Shown here: positions 18,588 through 27,360 of the stretch, piece after piece
How the letters are laid out: every line of letters begins with the position of its first letter
Position numbering within the stretch: the first letter of the stretch is position 1
DNA from: Deltaproteobacteria bacterium
GTDB lineage: Bacteria > Desulfobacterota > Desulfobacteria > Desulfobacterales > Desulfosalsimonadaceae
DNA length: 42,960 nucleotides
NCBI GenBank assembly: GCA_013151835.1
Contig: JAADHK010000059.1
Coordinates: 1-42,960 of the forward strand
Direction: 5' to 3'
Made by a program: the position numbers and the translations under genes
Notes under the pieces: generated by a model
What the model saw: only the letters and a program-made list of their open reading frames with translations
Database searches by the model: none
What the model was told of the DNA's origin: nothing

Positions 18588-20055
18588 AGGCGCTTCCGAG
18601 AGCGATAAAAGACCAGCAATATAATTTAATATAGGGTAACAGGCTGACGGTTCCGATCAAAAGCATGCTTGCAATCAGGGTGCCGACCATGAGAATACCC
18701 AGATAAAAACACTCGGGACTGTTTTTTCGGGAAATTCTTTTAACACATTTAAAAATTTGAAAAATAAGTATAATAAATATCAGCGCAAAAAGAAAGAGAC
18801 CGATAACGCCGCTGTGCAGGGCAACCTGCAAATACGAATTCACAATATCGATGATTCCCTGTCCCTGCCTCATCTCTTCGAGCTCAACTGAGGAAAAATA
18901 GTCGGCCGAACCAAACCATAAATTTTTTTGTATTTCCATCAGTGAATTCTGTATTAAAGCGATCCTGTAGCTGAATGTGCCGTATGGATCCAATGATATG
19001 AAAAAGTTTTTTCCAACAGCCAGAATGCCCCCAATAGCCAGAATGCCTGAAAACAGGTAGATGCCGATAATATTGAGGTTGATTTTCGGTAAACCCCAAA
19101 ACAGGAGTATCATAACAATACAGCATAACCACGGCCCCCGGGAGCCGGTCAGAAAAAGGGCGGTTATAAAGAGAATCAAGGTCGCATAGCCCGGAATATT
19201 TTTAATAATGAGCAGTTTTTTTAAAAACAACAGAATGCCGATGTTCAGAACCATGAAGTATCCGAAAGCGATGGGTTGTCCCATTGTGCCCTCTATCCTG
19301 AGAAATCCACTTCGATACAGCTTGAGGAAAACAAACCGGCTTGCTTCGATACCAAGATACTGGTGCAGTATATTATAAAAGTCCCAATCGATAACAGTCT
19401 CTAAAAGTACTATAAATGAAAGGAAAACAGCCGTACATGTGACAGCAAGAAATATTTTTATAAAGTGTTTAAATGACAGAACATATCTGCTGATAACATA
19501 GTATGGGAAAGGAATCATTAAAGAAATATAAATTATGTTTTTGATGGCTGCCGTCAGGGAGGGGAAATCCCTGAAACAAAGGATATACATGAGAAACGAA
19601 TATAACAGGACCAGAAGGTCAACGGGTGAATCAATCAACCTGATTTTTTTAGAATTGAAAAATTTTGAAAAGTAACAATGGGAAATAAACCGAAGAAATA
19701 TCGGGGTAATAATAAACAATGAAATCAATCGATAGTAATTGAAGGTTAAGAGCTCATTTGTGCCCGGAAAAGGCGAGGGTATCCGGTAAAAAATATTTAA
19801 TGGCAACACCGGTAACGCCATAAAATAATAGGGAAGGATTTGCTGGCGTTGATTTCTTAATAAATATAGAGCGCCCATGGCCAGGATAAAGACCAGCGCC
19901 CAGATTTGACCGCTTAAAAATGCGGTTGCGGTAATCAGAGACCAGATGATGAAGCAGTGAATAACTTCCTGTTTTTTAAATATGAAAAAGGAGTATGCAG
20001 TACCAACAGCCAGAGCGATATGTATGTATACGGTTGCGACAATGTTTGCTGCCAT
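18532..20055 (-). CDS. Wzy-like polysaccharide polymerase / O-antigen ligase family protein
   Basis: 507 residues with about ten to twelve hydrophobic segments and a large loop. LFITALFLTGSRGPWLCCIVMILLFW carries the SRG(P/A) signature of the Wzy_C/O-antigen ligase family, and GSADYFSSVEL followed by VNSYLQVALHSGVIGLFLF resembles the conserved 'H(N)xxL...G..GL' region. It would join repeat units on the periplasmic side of the inner membrane. Polymerase is favoured over ligase because the locus has Wzx, Wzc and Wza partners and no lipid A genes. It starts 31 bases after the WecG-STAS gene. Confidence 0.87.
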   Translation of the reverse strand: MAANIVATVYIHIALAVGTAYSFFIFKKQEVIHCFIIWSLITATAFLSGQIWALVFILAMGALYLLRNQRQQILPYYFMALPVLPLNIFYRIPSPFPGTNELLTFNYYRLISLFIITPIFLRFISHCYFSKFFNSKKIRLIDSPVDLLVLLYSFLMYILCFRDFPSLTAAIKNIIYISLMIPFPYYVISRYVLSFKHFIKIFLAVTCTAVFLSFIVLLETVIDWDFYNILHQYLGIEASRFVFLKLYRSGFLRIEGTMGQPIAFGYFMVLNIGILLFLKKLLIIKNIPGYATLILFITALFLTGSRGPWLCCIVMILLFWGLPKINLNIIGIYLFSGILAIGGILAVGKNFFISLDPYGTFSYRIALIQNSLMEIQKNLWFGSADYFSSVELEEMRQGQGIIDIVNSYLQVALHSGVIGLFLFALIFIILIFQIFKCVKRISRKNSPECFYLGILMVGTLIASMLLIGTVSLLPYIKLYCWSFIALGSAYVRFIHAAEKEAVVDCRI

Positions 20056-20085
20056 AAGTAAGACTATATGTAGTTTAAAATGTTA

Positions 20086-21276
20086 TCAATTGAAATCAAT
20101 TGAAATATCCAACGAGTTTAAACTGTGTGTAACAAAATTGAAGCAGAAAATTTTTTGAAGATTATTTCTTATATTATAAACTTTAACAACTCTGTTGTTC
20201 CGATTTTGATGTTTTAAAAGCAACAGCAGGTAAGCCAGGAAAGCTGAGTCAACAAATTCAGTTTTATCAAAATCCAGCACAATGTTTTTCTTTTTTAAAG
20301 CGACTTCATAAAAAGTTTGCTGTACAAACGCTTTTTGAGGAAAATTAAAGTGTTCTCCAAATTTCAGGGTGATCCAGTCATGGTTTTCGGACATAAGAAT
20401 AATAGGCTTTCCCGCTTTTTGTCCGTACCTTTTTTTTAACCGGATGTATTTGAAGAAAAATAAGAAACGAGAGATTAATTCGCCAAATAAAAACAGGCCA
20501 TCATCGAGATATCGTCGAAACAATGAAGGCTCTTTTGCAATTCGCCAGAGCCACTCGAGTGCCGTTTTCTGAAAAAACAGAGGCGCACGTTTTACAGTCC
20601 CTGCAAGAAAATCAATGGTCGCGCCAAGGTGACTGATAATATGACTATTGAGTTTATTCCGATTTCTTTCAATCCATAAAACTCCCTTATGCGCTCCTAA
20701 AGCGACAAGTAAAATATCCGGGGACGAAGAATTAATCCTTTGGATAAAAGAGTTTTCACTCATTGTTTTGATTGAACCAAATCCCGGATTACAATGACCA
20801 ACCGCTTTCAAGCCTTTGGCAGATGAATTGATTTTTATAAAGGCATTTTCAGCGGTATCGCTATTTCCGCCGAATAAAAAAATCGAAAGCGGATTTTGCG
20901 CATCACCTTTTTGAAGCAAATGTTCACAAAGAGATGATCCTGAAACAACTTCCCTCATCGGCAGGCCTAAGCAATGTGAAAGAATAAGCAGGGGCATGCC
21001 ATCTAAGATGCAGATATCGCTGTTTAAGACGGCGGCCCGGAACTCCGGGCTTTTTAATGATGTTACAATCCAGTTTACATTAACGGTAGACAGAACAATT
21101 TGTTGGCATGCGGAGACATTGTTTTTAAGTAAATTTTCAGTGGATTTCAGCGACAGATTATCAACGGGAAAGCCAAACAGGCAATAAACATCCCGCTGGA
21201 AATCATTGTGAACAGCGCCATTGTTTTTGCTTTGGTATAATGAGGTAATAGATTTTTTTGAGCCGTGAGGAATCAT
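20086..21276 (-). CDS. WecG/TagA/CpsF-family glycosyltransferase fused to a STAS domain
   Basis: About 396 residues from ATG 21276, with AGGA five bases upstream. Residues 30-265 match the WecG/TagA family: LSTVNVNWIV, DGMPLLILSHCLGLP, FLFGGNSDTAENA, NPGFGS, DILLVALGAHKGVLWIERN and RAPLFFQKTALEWLWRIAKEP. After a basic linker, residues about 297-396 form a STAS (anti-sigma-factor antagonist) domain with NIVLDFDKTEFVDSAFLAYLLLLLK, the strand-helix around the usual phospho-Ser site. The transferase part would add ManNAc/ManNAcA-type sugars to the lipid-linked glycan; the STAS part suggests control by phosphorylation or by a partner protein. Fusion of the two is unusual. Confidence 0.88.
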   Translation of the reverse strand: MIPHGSKKSITSLYQSKNNGAVHNDFQRDVYCLFGFPVDNLSLKSTENLLKNNVSACQQIVLSTVNVNWIVTSLKSPEFRAAVLNSDICILDGMPLLILSHCLGLPMREVVSGSSLCEHLLQKGDAQNPLSIFLFGGNSDTAENAFIKINSSAKGLKAVGHCNPGFGSIKTMSENSFIQRINSSSPDILLVALGAHKGVLWIERNRNKLNSHIISHLGATIDFLAGTVKRAPLFFQKTALEWLWRIAKEPSLFRRYLDDGLFLFGELISRFLFFFKYIRLKKRYGQKAGKPIILMSENHDWITLKFGEHFNFPQKAFVQQTFYEVALKKKNIVLDFDKTEFVDSAFLAYLLLLLKHQNRNNRVVKVYNIRNNLQKIFCFNFVTHSLNSLDISIDFN

Positions 21277-21365
21277 CAAATTCCTGAGTTCAATTGGGAG
21301 CGGTTGGCATGAAAGGTTTTAATTTATGATACGAAAAAATGTGCTGTAAAAAGTGGAGTCAATTT

Positions 21366-22313
21366 TTATTTCAAGTGTTCTCTGTCAATCCTGTTCATGA
21401 TGTACTTTATTCTTTCAACACCGGCCTTATAATGAAACCATCGGGAAAAAACATTTAGAAACCACAATTTGAATGAATATCGTTTGATTCGGAACTTGAT
21501 TTTAAATATTCGGTCTTGAACGGCCATAAGATACATTAAATATCTTGTGATTTCCAATTTTGGTAATCCACTGAGTGAATATCCTTTTTTTGTTAGAAAA
21601 AAGGCGATTTGACTCTCACATATCCGGATATCAAAAGGCTTTAGTTTTTTCCATTTGTTTATTGCTTGCGTGTCCGGGCTGGAATAGGTGGAGTGCTTAA
21701 TATAGTTAAACATTCTTTCCTCAAATGGAACTCCAATAAATTGGCATATCTTGCTTAAAATTTCCGTTGGATTCTCAATTAAATCCTCAAAAAAAACAGT
21801 CAATTGTTGTTTTCCGGGCAGTTGGGCGCTCAGCTGGTCCCATGTTTTTTCCGCATTAAGCCATCTTTTGGCCCCTGTGTACATATTGCCGGCCCATCCC
21901 ATTTTAACGGTCGATAAAGCAACGTCTCTTCCATCCCGAACTATATGGATGAATTTGGCCTTTGGCCAGATAAGATTAAGGTAGTGAAAATTACGGTGAA
22001 CTGTTGCGCCGACAAAAGGTTTTCCGCTGCGGGATTGTTTTTGCAGCAGAAAATCATTGATTAATTCATCATATGGCAGACCCCTGTTGATTTTGAAATT
22101 AGAATCAAGGAATATGCGATTTAAATTAAGGTAATTGTAATAGTCCCTGAGGTCCGGGTATATTATATGGCCATCGCCGGTTTCTTGAAGCATGTCAACG
22201 GCAAATTCAAATTCGTGATGAAAGGCAATCCGAGGATGATGGTCAAGCATAAGCCGTAACAGCGTTGTGCCCGACCTTTCGGCGCCCACAAGAAAAACCG
22301 GAGAATCTATCAT
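21366..22313 (-). CDS. Sulfotransferase
   Basis: 315 residues. VFLVGAERSGTTLLRLMLDHHP (about 6-27) is the 5'-phosphosulfate loop and HIVRDGRDVALSTVKMGW (about 123-140) the 3'-phosphate loop. VFFEDLIENPTEILSKICQFIGVPFEE is the standard helix after the acceptor region. This makes it a well-preserved PAPS-dependent sulfotransferase. It is the first gene of the sugar-assembly block; a GGGAA about eight bases upstream supports the ATG at 22313. The acceptor is presumably a sugar in the repeat unit. Confidence 0.92.
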   Translation of the reverse strand: MIDSPVFLVGAERSGTTLLRLMLDHHPRIAFHHEFEFAVDMLQETGDGHIIYPDLRDYYNYLNLNRIFLDSNFKINRGLPYDELINDFLLQKQSRSGKPFVGATVHRNFHYLNLIWPKAKFIHIVRDGRDVALSTVKMGWAGNMYTGAKRWLNAEKTWDQLSAQLPGKQQLTVFFEDLIENPTEILSKICQFIGVPFEERMFNYIKHSTYSSPDTQAINKWKKLKPFDIRICESQIAFFLTKKGYSLSGLPKLEITRYLMYLMAVQDRIFKIKFRIKRYSFKLWFLNVFSRWFHYKAGVERIKYIMNRIDREHLK

Positions 22314-22387
22314 AGTTGTTTTCCCGCGATTACTGAAAGGAAAGGTGTATTACCGTAACTTATTGAGGTAATTGCATCGGCTGTTTA

Positions 22388-23197
22388 CTATGGCGTGACG
22401 GTAAATCGCTTTGTTGCAAGGATATTGCCTTTGCCGTCAACAACGTCGACCCTCCATTTCCCCACCTGAAAATCGTGTCTGAGCGTTATCCGGCTCCATG
22501 TCCTCATCCTCGGATACCTGATTTTGAGCGGCACCGCGAAATATTTTTTGCCGTTCACGTAATAGACGTGTTTTAGTGTGTATGGCAGTTCTTTTTTTGG
22601 GGAATAAACTTCCATCCATATAACCGGCTTTTTATCCATTGACATGGAAAAGACGTCTTTAGGGGATACAAAATTTTTATTTGAAATCCCTTTGCAGGAT
22701 ACGATCTTTGCGATCCGTACGGATTTTGCTTCTTTTTCCCGTGGTTCTGCCGGGGCTGCGACCTTTGCAGGGAGTTTCTTAGGCGCGGTTTTTATCGGTT
22801 CGGCCGGAGCTTTTGCAACAGGGGCTTTGACGCCCAAAGTTTCATGGGTTTCGGGCAGCGGTTTTTCATGCCCGGGCGCGGGCGGTTTAACGGCTTTAAC
22901 AGCAGGCCGTGACACCGTGTTTTCTGCGGTATCAACCTTTTTTCCTTTTATGGCGGAATATGTAACCTCCGTGAGGCGGATACCTGTTTTAGCTGCCGTG
23001 GCCGGGGTGGCTCCACGCCGTGACGTGGAAGGGCGCAGGACAATTAACACCAGGGCTGCGCAACACGTCAGGATGACTGCGGACAGCCATATTAACCTGG
23101 CCTTTTTCCTTTTTTTCCCCTCTTCCTTGCCTTTGACAACAGTTCTGAACTTATTTACAAGTTCCTGGTCTCTGTCTTCGATATGGTTTCTGTTCAT
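22388..23197 (-). CDS. Membrane-anchored DUF2914-like protein
   Basis: 269 residues. A charged N-terminus with a Lys-rich stretch precedes one membrane segment (LIWLSAVILTCCAALVLIVL, about 35-54), then a long Ala/Pro/Lys-rich linker (about 60-165) and a C-terminal beta domain. Motifs in the C-terminal part (VIWMEVYSP, VYYVNGKKYFAVPLKI, RMRTWSRITL, GKWRVDVVDGKGNILATKRFTV) agree with DUF2914, whose function is unknown. The linker would let the domain span the periplasm. It lies 75 bases upstream of the sulfotransferase gene but may be a separate unit. Confidence 0.75.
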   Translation of the reverse strand: MNRNHIEDRDQELVNKFRTVVKGKEEGKKRKKARLIWLSAVILTCCAALVLIVLRPSTSRRGATPATAAKTGIRLTEVTYSAIKGKKVDTAENTVSRPAVKAVKPPAPGHEKPLPETHETLGVKAPVAKAPAEPIKTAPKKLPAKVAAPAEPREKEAKSVRIAKIVSCKGISNKNFVSPKDVFSMSMDKKPVIWMEVYSPKKELPYTLKHVYYVNGKKYFAVPLKIRYPRMRTWSRITLRHDFQVGKWRVDVVDGKGNILATKRFTVTP

Positions 23198-23353
23198 GGG
23201 CCGGTTCTTTTATTTTGGCTGAGAATTATTTTTATGCGAGTCCGTTGTTTTTCAGATTACCTATTTTTGCAAAAATTGTTCCTGTAGAGATATTCAAATT
23301 TTTCAGTTTTTGCAACAGGATAATCGTCACAGGAAGGGTTGACGAAATGGTAG

Positions 23354-24859
23354 TCATTTGATTTCGAATGCCTTTTCAAGCAACCTCGGCTCGTCAAAAT
23401 ATAATTTGCCGACCAGGGCCATGGCGTGGTGCCCCGGCTGACGCATGGCGCCGGGAGATAAAACACCTGAAGACCAGACTAGAAAGCGTTCCTTCCGCTG
23501 GGTTCCGGGCACCAGCCCGTTAGTGTCAAACATGCTTTTAAAACCGTTGCTTAAAGGCAGATGGCGCAAGGTGTCGAACGGCTTATTTGGAACTGGTTCT
23601 ACATTCGCACGGGCATCTGCCGCCGGAGAAAGCCCGGTCACAAAGTGTTCTTTTCCGGTTAGATGGATCATTACACGTGCCGTTTCGCCATCCGGGATGT
23701 TGGTGTCGAAAATCAGCGGCGGCTCCGCAGTTGGCGGGTGCAAAAGAGGAGAGAGACGCTTTGATACCTTATAATACTTGTGATAGCAGCCGCATGGATG
23801 AACACTGTCATATAATAGAACCCTGCCGTCCATATCAAGCGTGACCCGCCAGATAAGTCCGTCAATATGGCCGCTGTATATATCAAAAAAACCGTCGGAC
23901 GGGCGCTCCGGAAACCACACCACATAATTTAATTGAAGAAATATGTCCTGGTTCATCCGTGTAAAGGAATGAAATCGATACACAACCGGGTCGCTGACAT
24001 TAATTTGGATTTTGCGGGAAGAAGCCCAAAAGGGGCGGCCGATCCGGTCACTTCCCGACATCGGAAACACATGCCAGGCCGGTGCAAAATAATCAAAAAA
24101 AAGTCTGAGATCGTCCGGTCCGGGCTCGGGAATACCAAGTGCGCTTTTTTTCACTGCACGCAAAAGGATTGCTTTTCGTGCGGGTTGCGAAAATTCCGGC
24201 TGCGGACCTTCCGGACAGTACCAGTTCCCACGCGGGTCAATCAGAGTGCCCGCCTTCTGAAAATTTTCTTTAGATTCCTTCTGAAGGTCCTTAAGGCCCA
24301 TGAGAATAAACCACCGGGACAGGGGGTAGCCGCCGATAACCCGCGCGTACGTCTGATAATCACTCGGTACACCGGCTTTTTCTATGATTGCATTTAATTT
24401 CCCGCTATTTTTTAATATCCTGTTTTTAATGGATGCCGAGCGCTGAATAATCGTAGCAGCCGCTTCATTTCTTGTTTGTCCTGAAAAAAGCGTATGAAAT
24501 GATTTGTCCGGGAGGTTGTCCATTTCCATGAGCATGCCCCGGGCGCCGAGTTCATGGACCCTGTCCATCCAGGCTGATCGTTTTTTTGCACTTGTAAGAT
24601 CGGTTTTTAAGGATTGCAGGAACCGGTTTAAACGGAAATACGGATATCCGTCTATCCTTGCATCCTGGATATCCGCCACTCCTGCATCCTGAACGGCTGC
24701 CTCAAAATCCATCAGCGCCTGATGATTTTGTCTGTCGACCATGACACGGTCCGGCGGCATGGCGCTTTTATCTCCAATCACACCGCAGCCGGAGCCTCCC
24801 GAAACCACGAAAAGGATTGCAATTAAGCATTTAATATATTTTGAATTGGCGGGCATCAT
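23354..24859 (-). CDS. Unrecognised lipoprotein, about 500 residues
   Basis: ATG 24859 is chosen over an upstream in-frame start at 24973 because AAAGGA lies five bases before it and the protein then begins with a clean lipoprotein signal (KCLIAILFVVSGGSGC). The body is mixed, with a helical N-terminal half and a C-terminal half rich in aromatic and Gly/Pro residues (SGHIDGLIWRVTLDMDGRVLLYDSVHPCGCYHKYYK). The CxC in HPCGCYHK and several His residues might bind a metal, but no family was recognised. It starts ten bases after the stop of the membrane protein gene upstream, so the two may be co-transcribed. It is full length with no sign of damage. Confidence 0.7.
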   Translation of the reverse strand: MMPANSKYIKCLIAILFVVSGGSGCGVIGDKSAMPPDRVMVDRQNHQALMDFEAAVQDAGVADIQDARIDGYPYFRLNRFLQSLKTDLTSAKKRSAWMDRVHELGARGMLMEMDNLPDKSFHTLFSGQTRNEAAATIIQRSASIKNRILKNSGKLNAIIEKAGVPSDYQTYARVIGGYPLSRWFILMGLKDLQKESKENFQKAGTLIDPRGNWYCPEGPQPEFSQPARKAILLRAVKKSALGIPEPGPDDLRLFFDYFAPAWHVFPMSGSDRIGRPFWASSRKIQINVSDPVVYRFHSFTRMNQDIFLQLNYVVWFPERPSDGFFDIYSGHIDGLIWRVTLDMDGRVLLYDSVHPCGCYHKYYKVSKRLSPLLHPPTAEPPLIFDTNIPDGETARVMIHLTGKEHFVTGLSPAADARANVEPVPNKPFDTLRHLPLSNGFKSMFDTNGLVPGTQRKERFLVWSSGVLSPGAMRQPGHHAMALVGKLYFDEPRLLEKAFEIK

Positions 24860-24869
24860 GGATTTCCTT

Positions 24870-25763
24870 TCAGGTCTTTTTTTTGTAGAAATCAGGATAA
24901 AGTTTATTCGCACAATCCGGGCAAATGCCGTGGCTGAACTCTGCCTCGGAATGGTCACAGATGTAGGATTCAATTTGTTTCCAATATCCCTGGTCGTCGC
25001 GGATTTTTTTACACGACGCGCAAATAGGTAATAAGCCAGTCAAAGTTTTCACTTTTTGCAATGCGTCTGTAAGCTCAACAATTAAGCTGTCTTTTTCAAT
25101 CTGCGCCTGTTTGCGTTTTTTGTTTTCTGATTTGATCTCCTCACTTGCCTTCCAAAGCTTCTTGTGCTGTTGCCCCAGGCTCCGCCTGAGATTTGATACA
25201 AACCCGCCGAAGAAGGCAAACCACGTAAGTAAAATACTGAAGAGAATAAACAGGAACAGTTCATATTGAATACTGAATCCCGGGCGGCTTTGCCAGTACT
25301 CCAGGGCCAGAATTGATGCATATAATCCCATCACGATGGCCGTTAACTTCAAATATTGTCGGCGTGTCAGGCGCAGCATGCCAAAGCTGAAAGCAGGCAG
25401 GTAGAACATCAGGACAATGGGGCGTGCCCCGGGCAATAAGTACAGCGATACCATACCCCAAAAGGAGGAATAGACTATTTGTTCGCGGGTTAAGGACGGA
25501 TCTGAAAAGCGGAGGTTTGTGTTTGTGTAAAACAGGCCGAAAAATGTGATATTGCCGAGAAGGCCAAGCCCGATGAAGGCTGTCCATTGCATTTCGTTCA
25601 TCCTGCCAAGCCCCAACCTGGTTATCAGGAACGTTGCCAGGATAACGATCGCGTATGTTGCCAAAGCCAGGCCAAAACGCTTCCTACGCAGTGACTGTGC
25701 GCTTTTTACCGCTTGATCTTCAGATAAATTTTTTTCTCGCGCCAGGGTTGGGTCAGCAGGCAT
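24870..25763 (-). CDS. Six-transmembrane sensor-like protein with C-terminal CxxC...CxxC module
   Basis: 297 residues. About six hydrophobic segments (35-185) are followed by a coiled coil (about 195-235, QQHKKLWKASEEIKSENKKRKQ) and the tail TLTGLLPICASCKKIRDDQGYWKQIE...HGICPDCANKLYP. This tail, with CxxC at about 247-250 and CxxC near 280-283, is well known at the ends of PAS and response-regulator proteins of deltaproteobacteria and is probably a zinc or cluster site. Here there is no kinase, GGDEF or PAS domain, so the output is unclear. AGGAG lies nine bases before ATG 25763. Confidence 0.75.
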   Translation of the reverse strand: MPADPTLAREKNLSEDQAVKSAQSLRRKRFGLALATYAIVILATFLITRLGLGRMNEMQWTAFIGLGLLGNITFFGLFYTNTNLRFSDPSLTREQIVYSSFWGMVSLYLLPGARPIVLMFYLPAFSFGMLRLTRRQYLKLTAIVMGLYASILALEYWQSRPGFSIQYELFLFILFSILLTWFAFFGGFVSNLRRSLGQQHKKLWKASEEIKSENKKRKQAQIEKDSLIVELTDALQKVKTLTGLLPICASCKKIRDDQGYWKQIESYICDHSEAEFSHGICPDCANKLYPDFYKKKT

Positions 25764-25875
25764 TGGCTGTTTCTCCTGTTCCCGGGAGCAGCAGATTGAT
25801 GCATTACGCCTGAAGCATAACCAGGAACGTATATTCTATTTATTCATCGTTTGCATTGAAAAAGCAACATCATCC

Positions 25876-26004
25876 CTATTTATTTGGGGCCTCAACCCAT
25901 GCGAGAAAACGTTTTTTCAGACGGGGGATTACTTCACTCCGATATCTGCCGAACGCTTTCGTATGCCGTCCATTCTTAATGGTCCACAATGCTTTTGGCT
26001 TCAT
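25876..26004 (-). CDS. Small basic ORF, 42 residues, coupled to the four-helix-bundle gene
   Basis: An ATG at 26004 overlaps the TGA of the four-helix-bundle reading frame (ATGA) and opens 42 codons ending in TAG 25878-25876. The predicted peptide (MKPKALWTIKNGRHTKAFGR... ending WVEAPNK) is basic with aromatic residues. No family was recognised. The ATGA junction suggests coupling to the upstream gene when that was intact. It may equally be a chance frame. Confidence 0.35.
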   Translation of the reverse strand: MKPKALWTIKNGRHTKAFGRYRSEVIPRLKKRFLAWVEAPNK

Positions 26005-26357
26005 CCTTCCGGCTTTCTTGTCTGGGCGGATTTGACAATGCTGGTCAGAATGCGAACCAGTTCGTCAGACTCCTGCACAATCTCAGACAGTCTGGACTCG
26101 TAGGCAATATCTGAATCGGCCAGCAATCGCAGCCAGTAATGTGTTTCCCTTGCTTCCTTCCGGGCAATTGACATTTTGGCGATAAAATCCGCCTTGCTCT
26201 GCCCTGCCCGGGCTTCTTAAATATTTGCCCCGATCGATGTGCCGGAACGTAACAATTGGTTTGCCAAAGTTCGGGAGACGCGATTTTTTCCTTCCAGAAA
26301 TTTGCACAGATGAATAATTCGAACGGCAAAAGCAAATGCCCTCTCCGTTATCTTCAC
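26001..26357 (-). pseudogene. Four-helix-bundle protein (23S rRNA intervening-sequence type), broken by one TAA
   Basis: Reading from GTG 26357 (a GTG at 26372 is also in frame) gives 118 codons that match the four-helix-bundle family along their whole length: ERAFAFAVRIIHLCKFL, LANQLLRSGTSIGANI, then TAA at 26219-26217 (codon 47), then EARAGQSKADFIAKMSIARKEARETHYWLRLL and a normal end. The family usually reads GANIEEA here, so the stop is consistent with a single GAA to TAA change. No frameshift is visible. These proteins occur in 23S intervening sequences and as free genes, function unclear. The gene neighbours an AbiE-type pair. Confidence 0.82.
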
Positions 26358-26382
26358 TTTATAATTCAGCACTCAGCCTTCA

Positions 26383-27360
26383 TCATTCACTAATATTCCA
26401 TTCAAGCCGCCGCAATCTCTCTTGAATGCGAATGAGTGTTGCAACAATCTGCTGCTCCTTCGGCAACTCCCCATAAACCAGCCCCCTGAACTCACCAGTG
26501 TATGTTGCTTTCAATCCACTCCAGCAACCCTCAACATCACGAAACAGCAAGGCATCAGCTGGATGATGTGTTAGCCATTCATTGTTATTCCTGAAACTCT
26601 GAACATCATCCTCGGCAACCTTGAGGATGAACGCAGCAAAATCATCAGAGTCGAAGAAATTGCTGAGCCCTTGATCCTCCAGCATTTTATGGAGATCATA
26701 GACATGGCGGATCTTCATACGAAGGTCATCCATGGGGGTTTCACTGTAAGAAAAGCGCACCAGGCCCATGATCTTCTCGCACAAGGTTCGGTTGACATGG
26801 AGCACATTGACCTGAAAGGGTTGCAGGCCGAACTCCTCTATCATCTCTTGCTGCTCCTGCTCCACCATCATGTCGTGAATATATGCAGACAGAGACTGCT
26901 CGACATACGGCTCATAATATCCATACCATGTCGCCTCAACCACGATCACATCCCTGACCTGCCCGAACCTGCCGTCAAACACTTGGGGATAGTTGTGCGC
27001 CGTCTTTCTGTTCATTCCCATCTTCCGGGTTAATCCTTCAACCTCAATCTCCGGAAGTACGGGTGTGACAACCTGACCGATCCGTTTGATTTTTCTTTTC
27101 AGCTGGTTGTCTGTTTCTCCGCCACGACGTTTGACCACCAGGTCAATGTCTTCTGAAAAGCGTTCAATCAGCCCAAAACATTTAGAAAGTGCAGTCCCAC
27201 CTTTAAAAACCGTCTCTCCACCAATCGGGTCGTGAAAGATGGCATGCAGTGCACAGGTGACCCGGTAATCCTTTTCAATAAAGATTTCCGGGATATGCAA
27301 CTGCTCCGCAGTGGCAGTCACTGCTTGGCGAAAAAGCGTCTTATCCTCATGCAGTCTCAT
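26383..27360 (-). CDS. AbiEii-type nucleotidyltransferase toxin
   Basis: 325 residues from ATG 27360, which overlaps the antitoxin stop as ATGA and has GGAG six bases upstream; a GTG at 27372 is less likely. TVFKGGTALSKCFGLIERFSEDIDLVV (about 50-75) is the GGTxLS...DxD nucleotidyltransferase signature of AbiEii/AbiGii toxins, and EKDYRVTCAL upstream is also typical. In studied members the toxin modifies tRNA or other targets with nucleotides and halts growth, giving phage abortive infection (type IV toxin-antitoxin). The gene order antitoxin then toxin, coupled, is standard. Confidence 0.92.
   Translation of the reverse strand: MRLHEDKTLFRQAVTATAEQLHIPEIFIEKDYRVTCALHAIFHDPIGGETVFKGGTALSKCFGLIERFSEDIDLVVKRRGGETDNQLKRKIKRIGQVVTPVLPEIEVEGLTRKMGMNRKTAHNYPQVFDGRFGQVRDVIVVEATWYGYYEPYVEQSLSAYIHDMMVEQEQQEMIEEFGLQPFQVNVLHVNRTLCEKIMGLVRFSYSETPMDDLRMKIRHVYDLHKMLEDQGLSNFFDSDDFAAFILKVAEDDVQSFRNNNEWLTHHPADALLFRDVEGCWSGLKATYTGEFRGLVYGELPKEQQIVATLIRIQERLRRLEWNISE

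Noticed and set aside
22644-23222. A 192-codon plus-strand frame antisense to the DUF2914-like gene
   Set aside because: Its Ala/Gly-rich content is the complement of the Ala/Pro/Lys linker; the minus-strand frame has the membrane segment and conserved domain.
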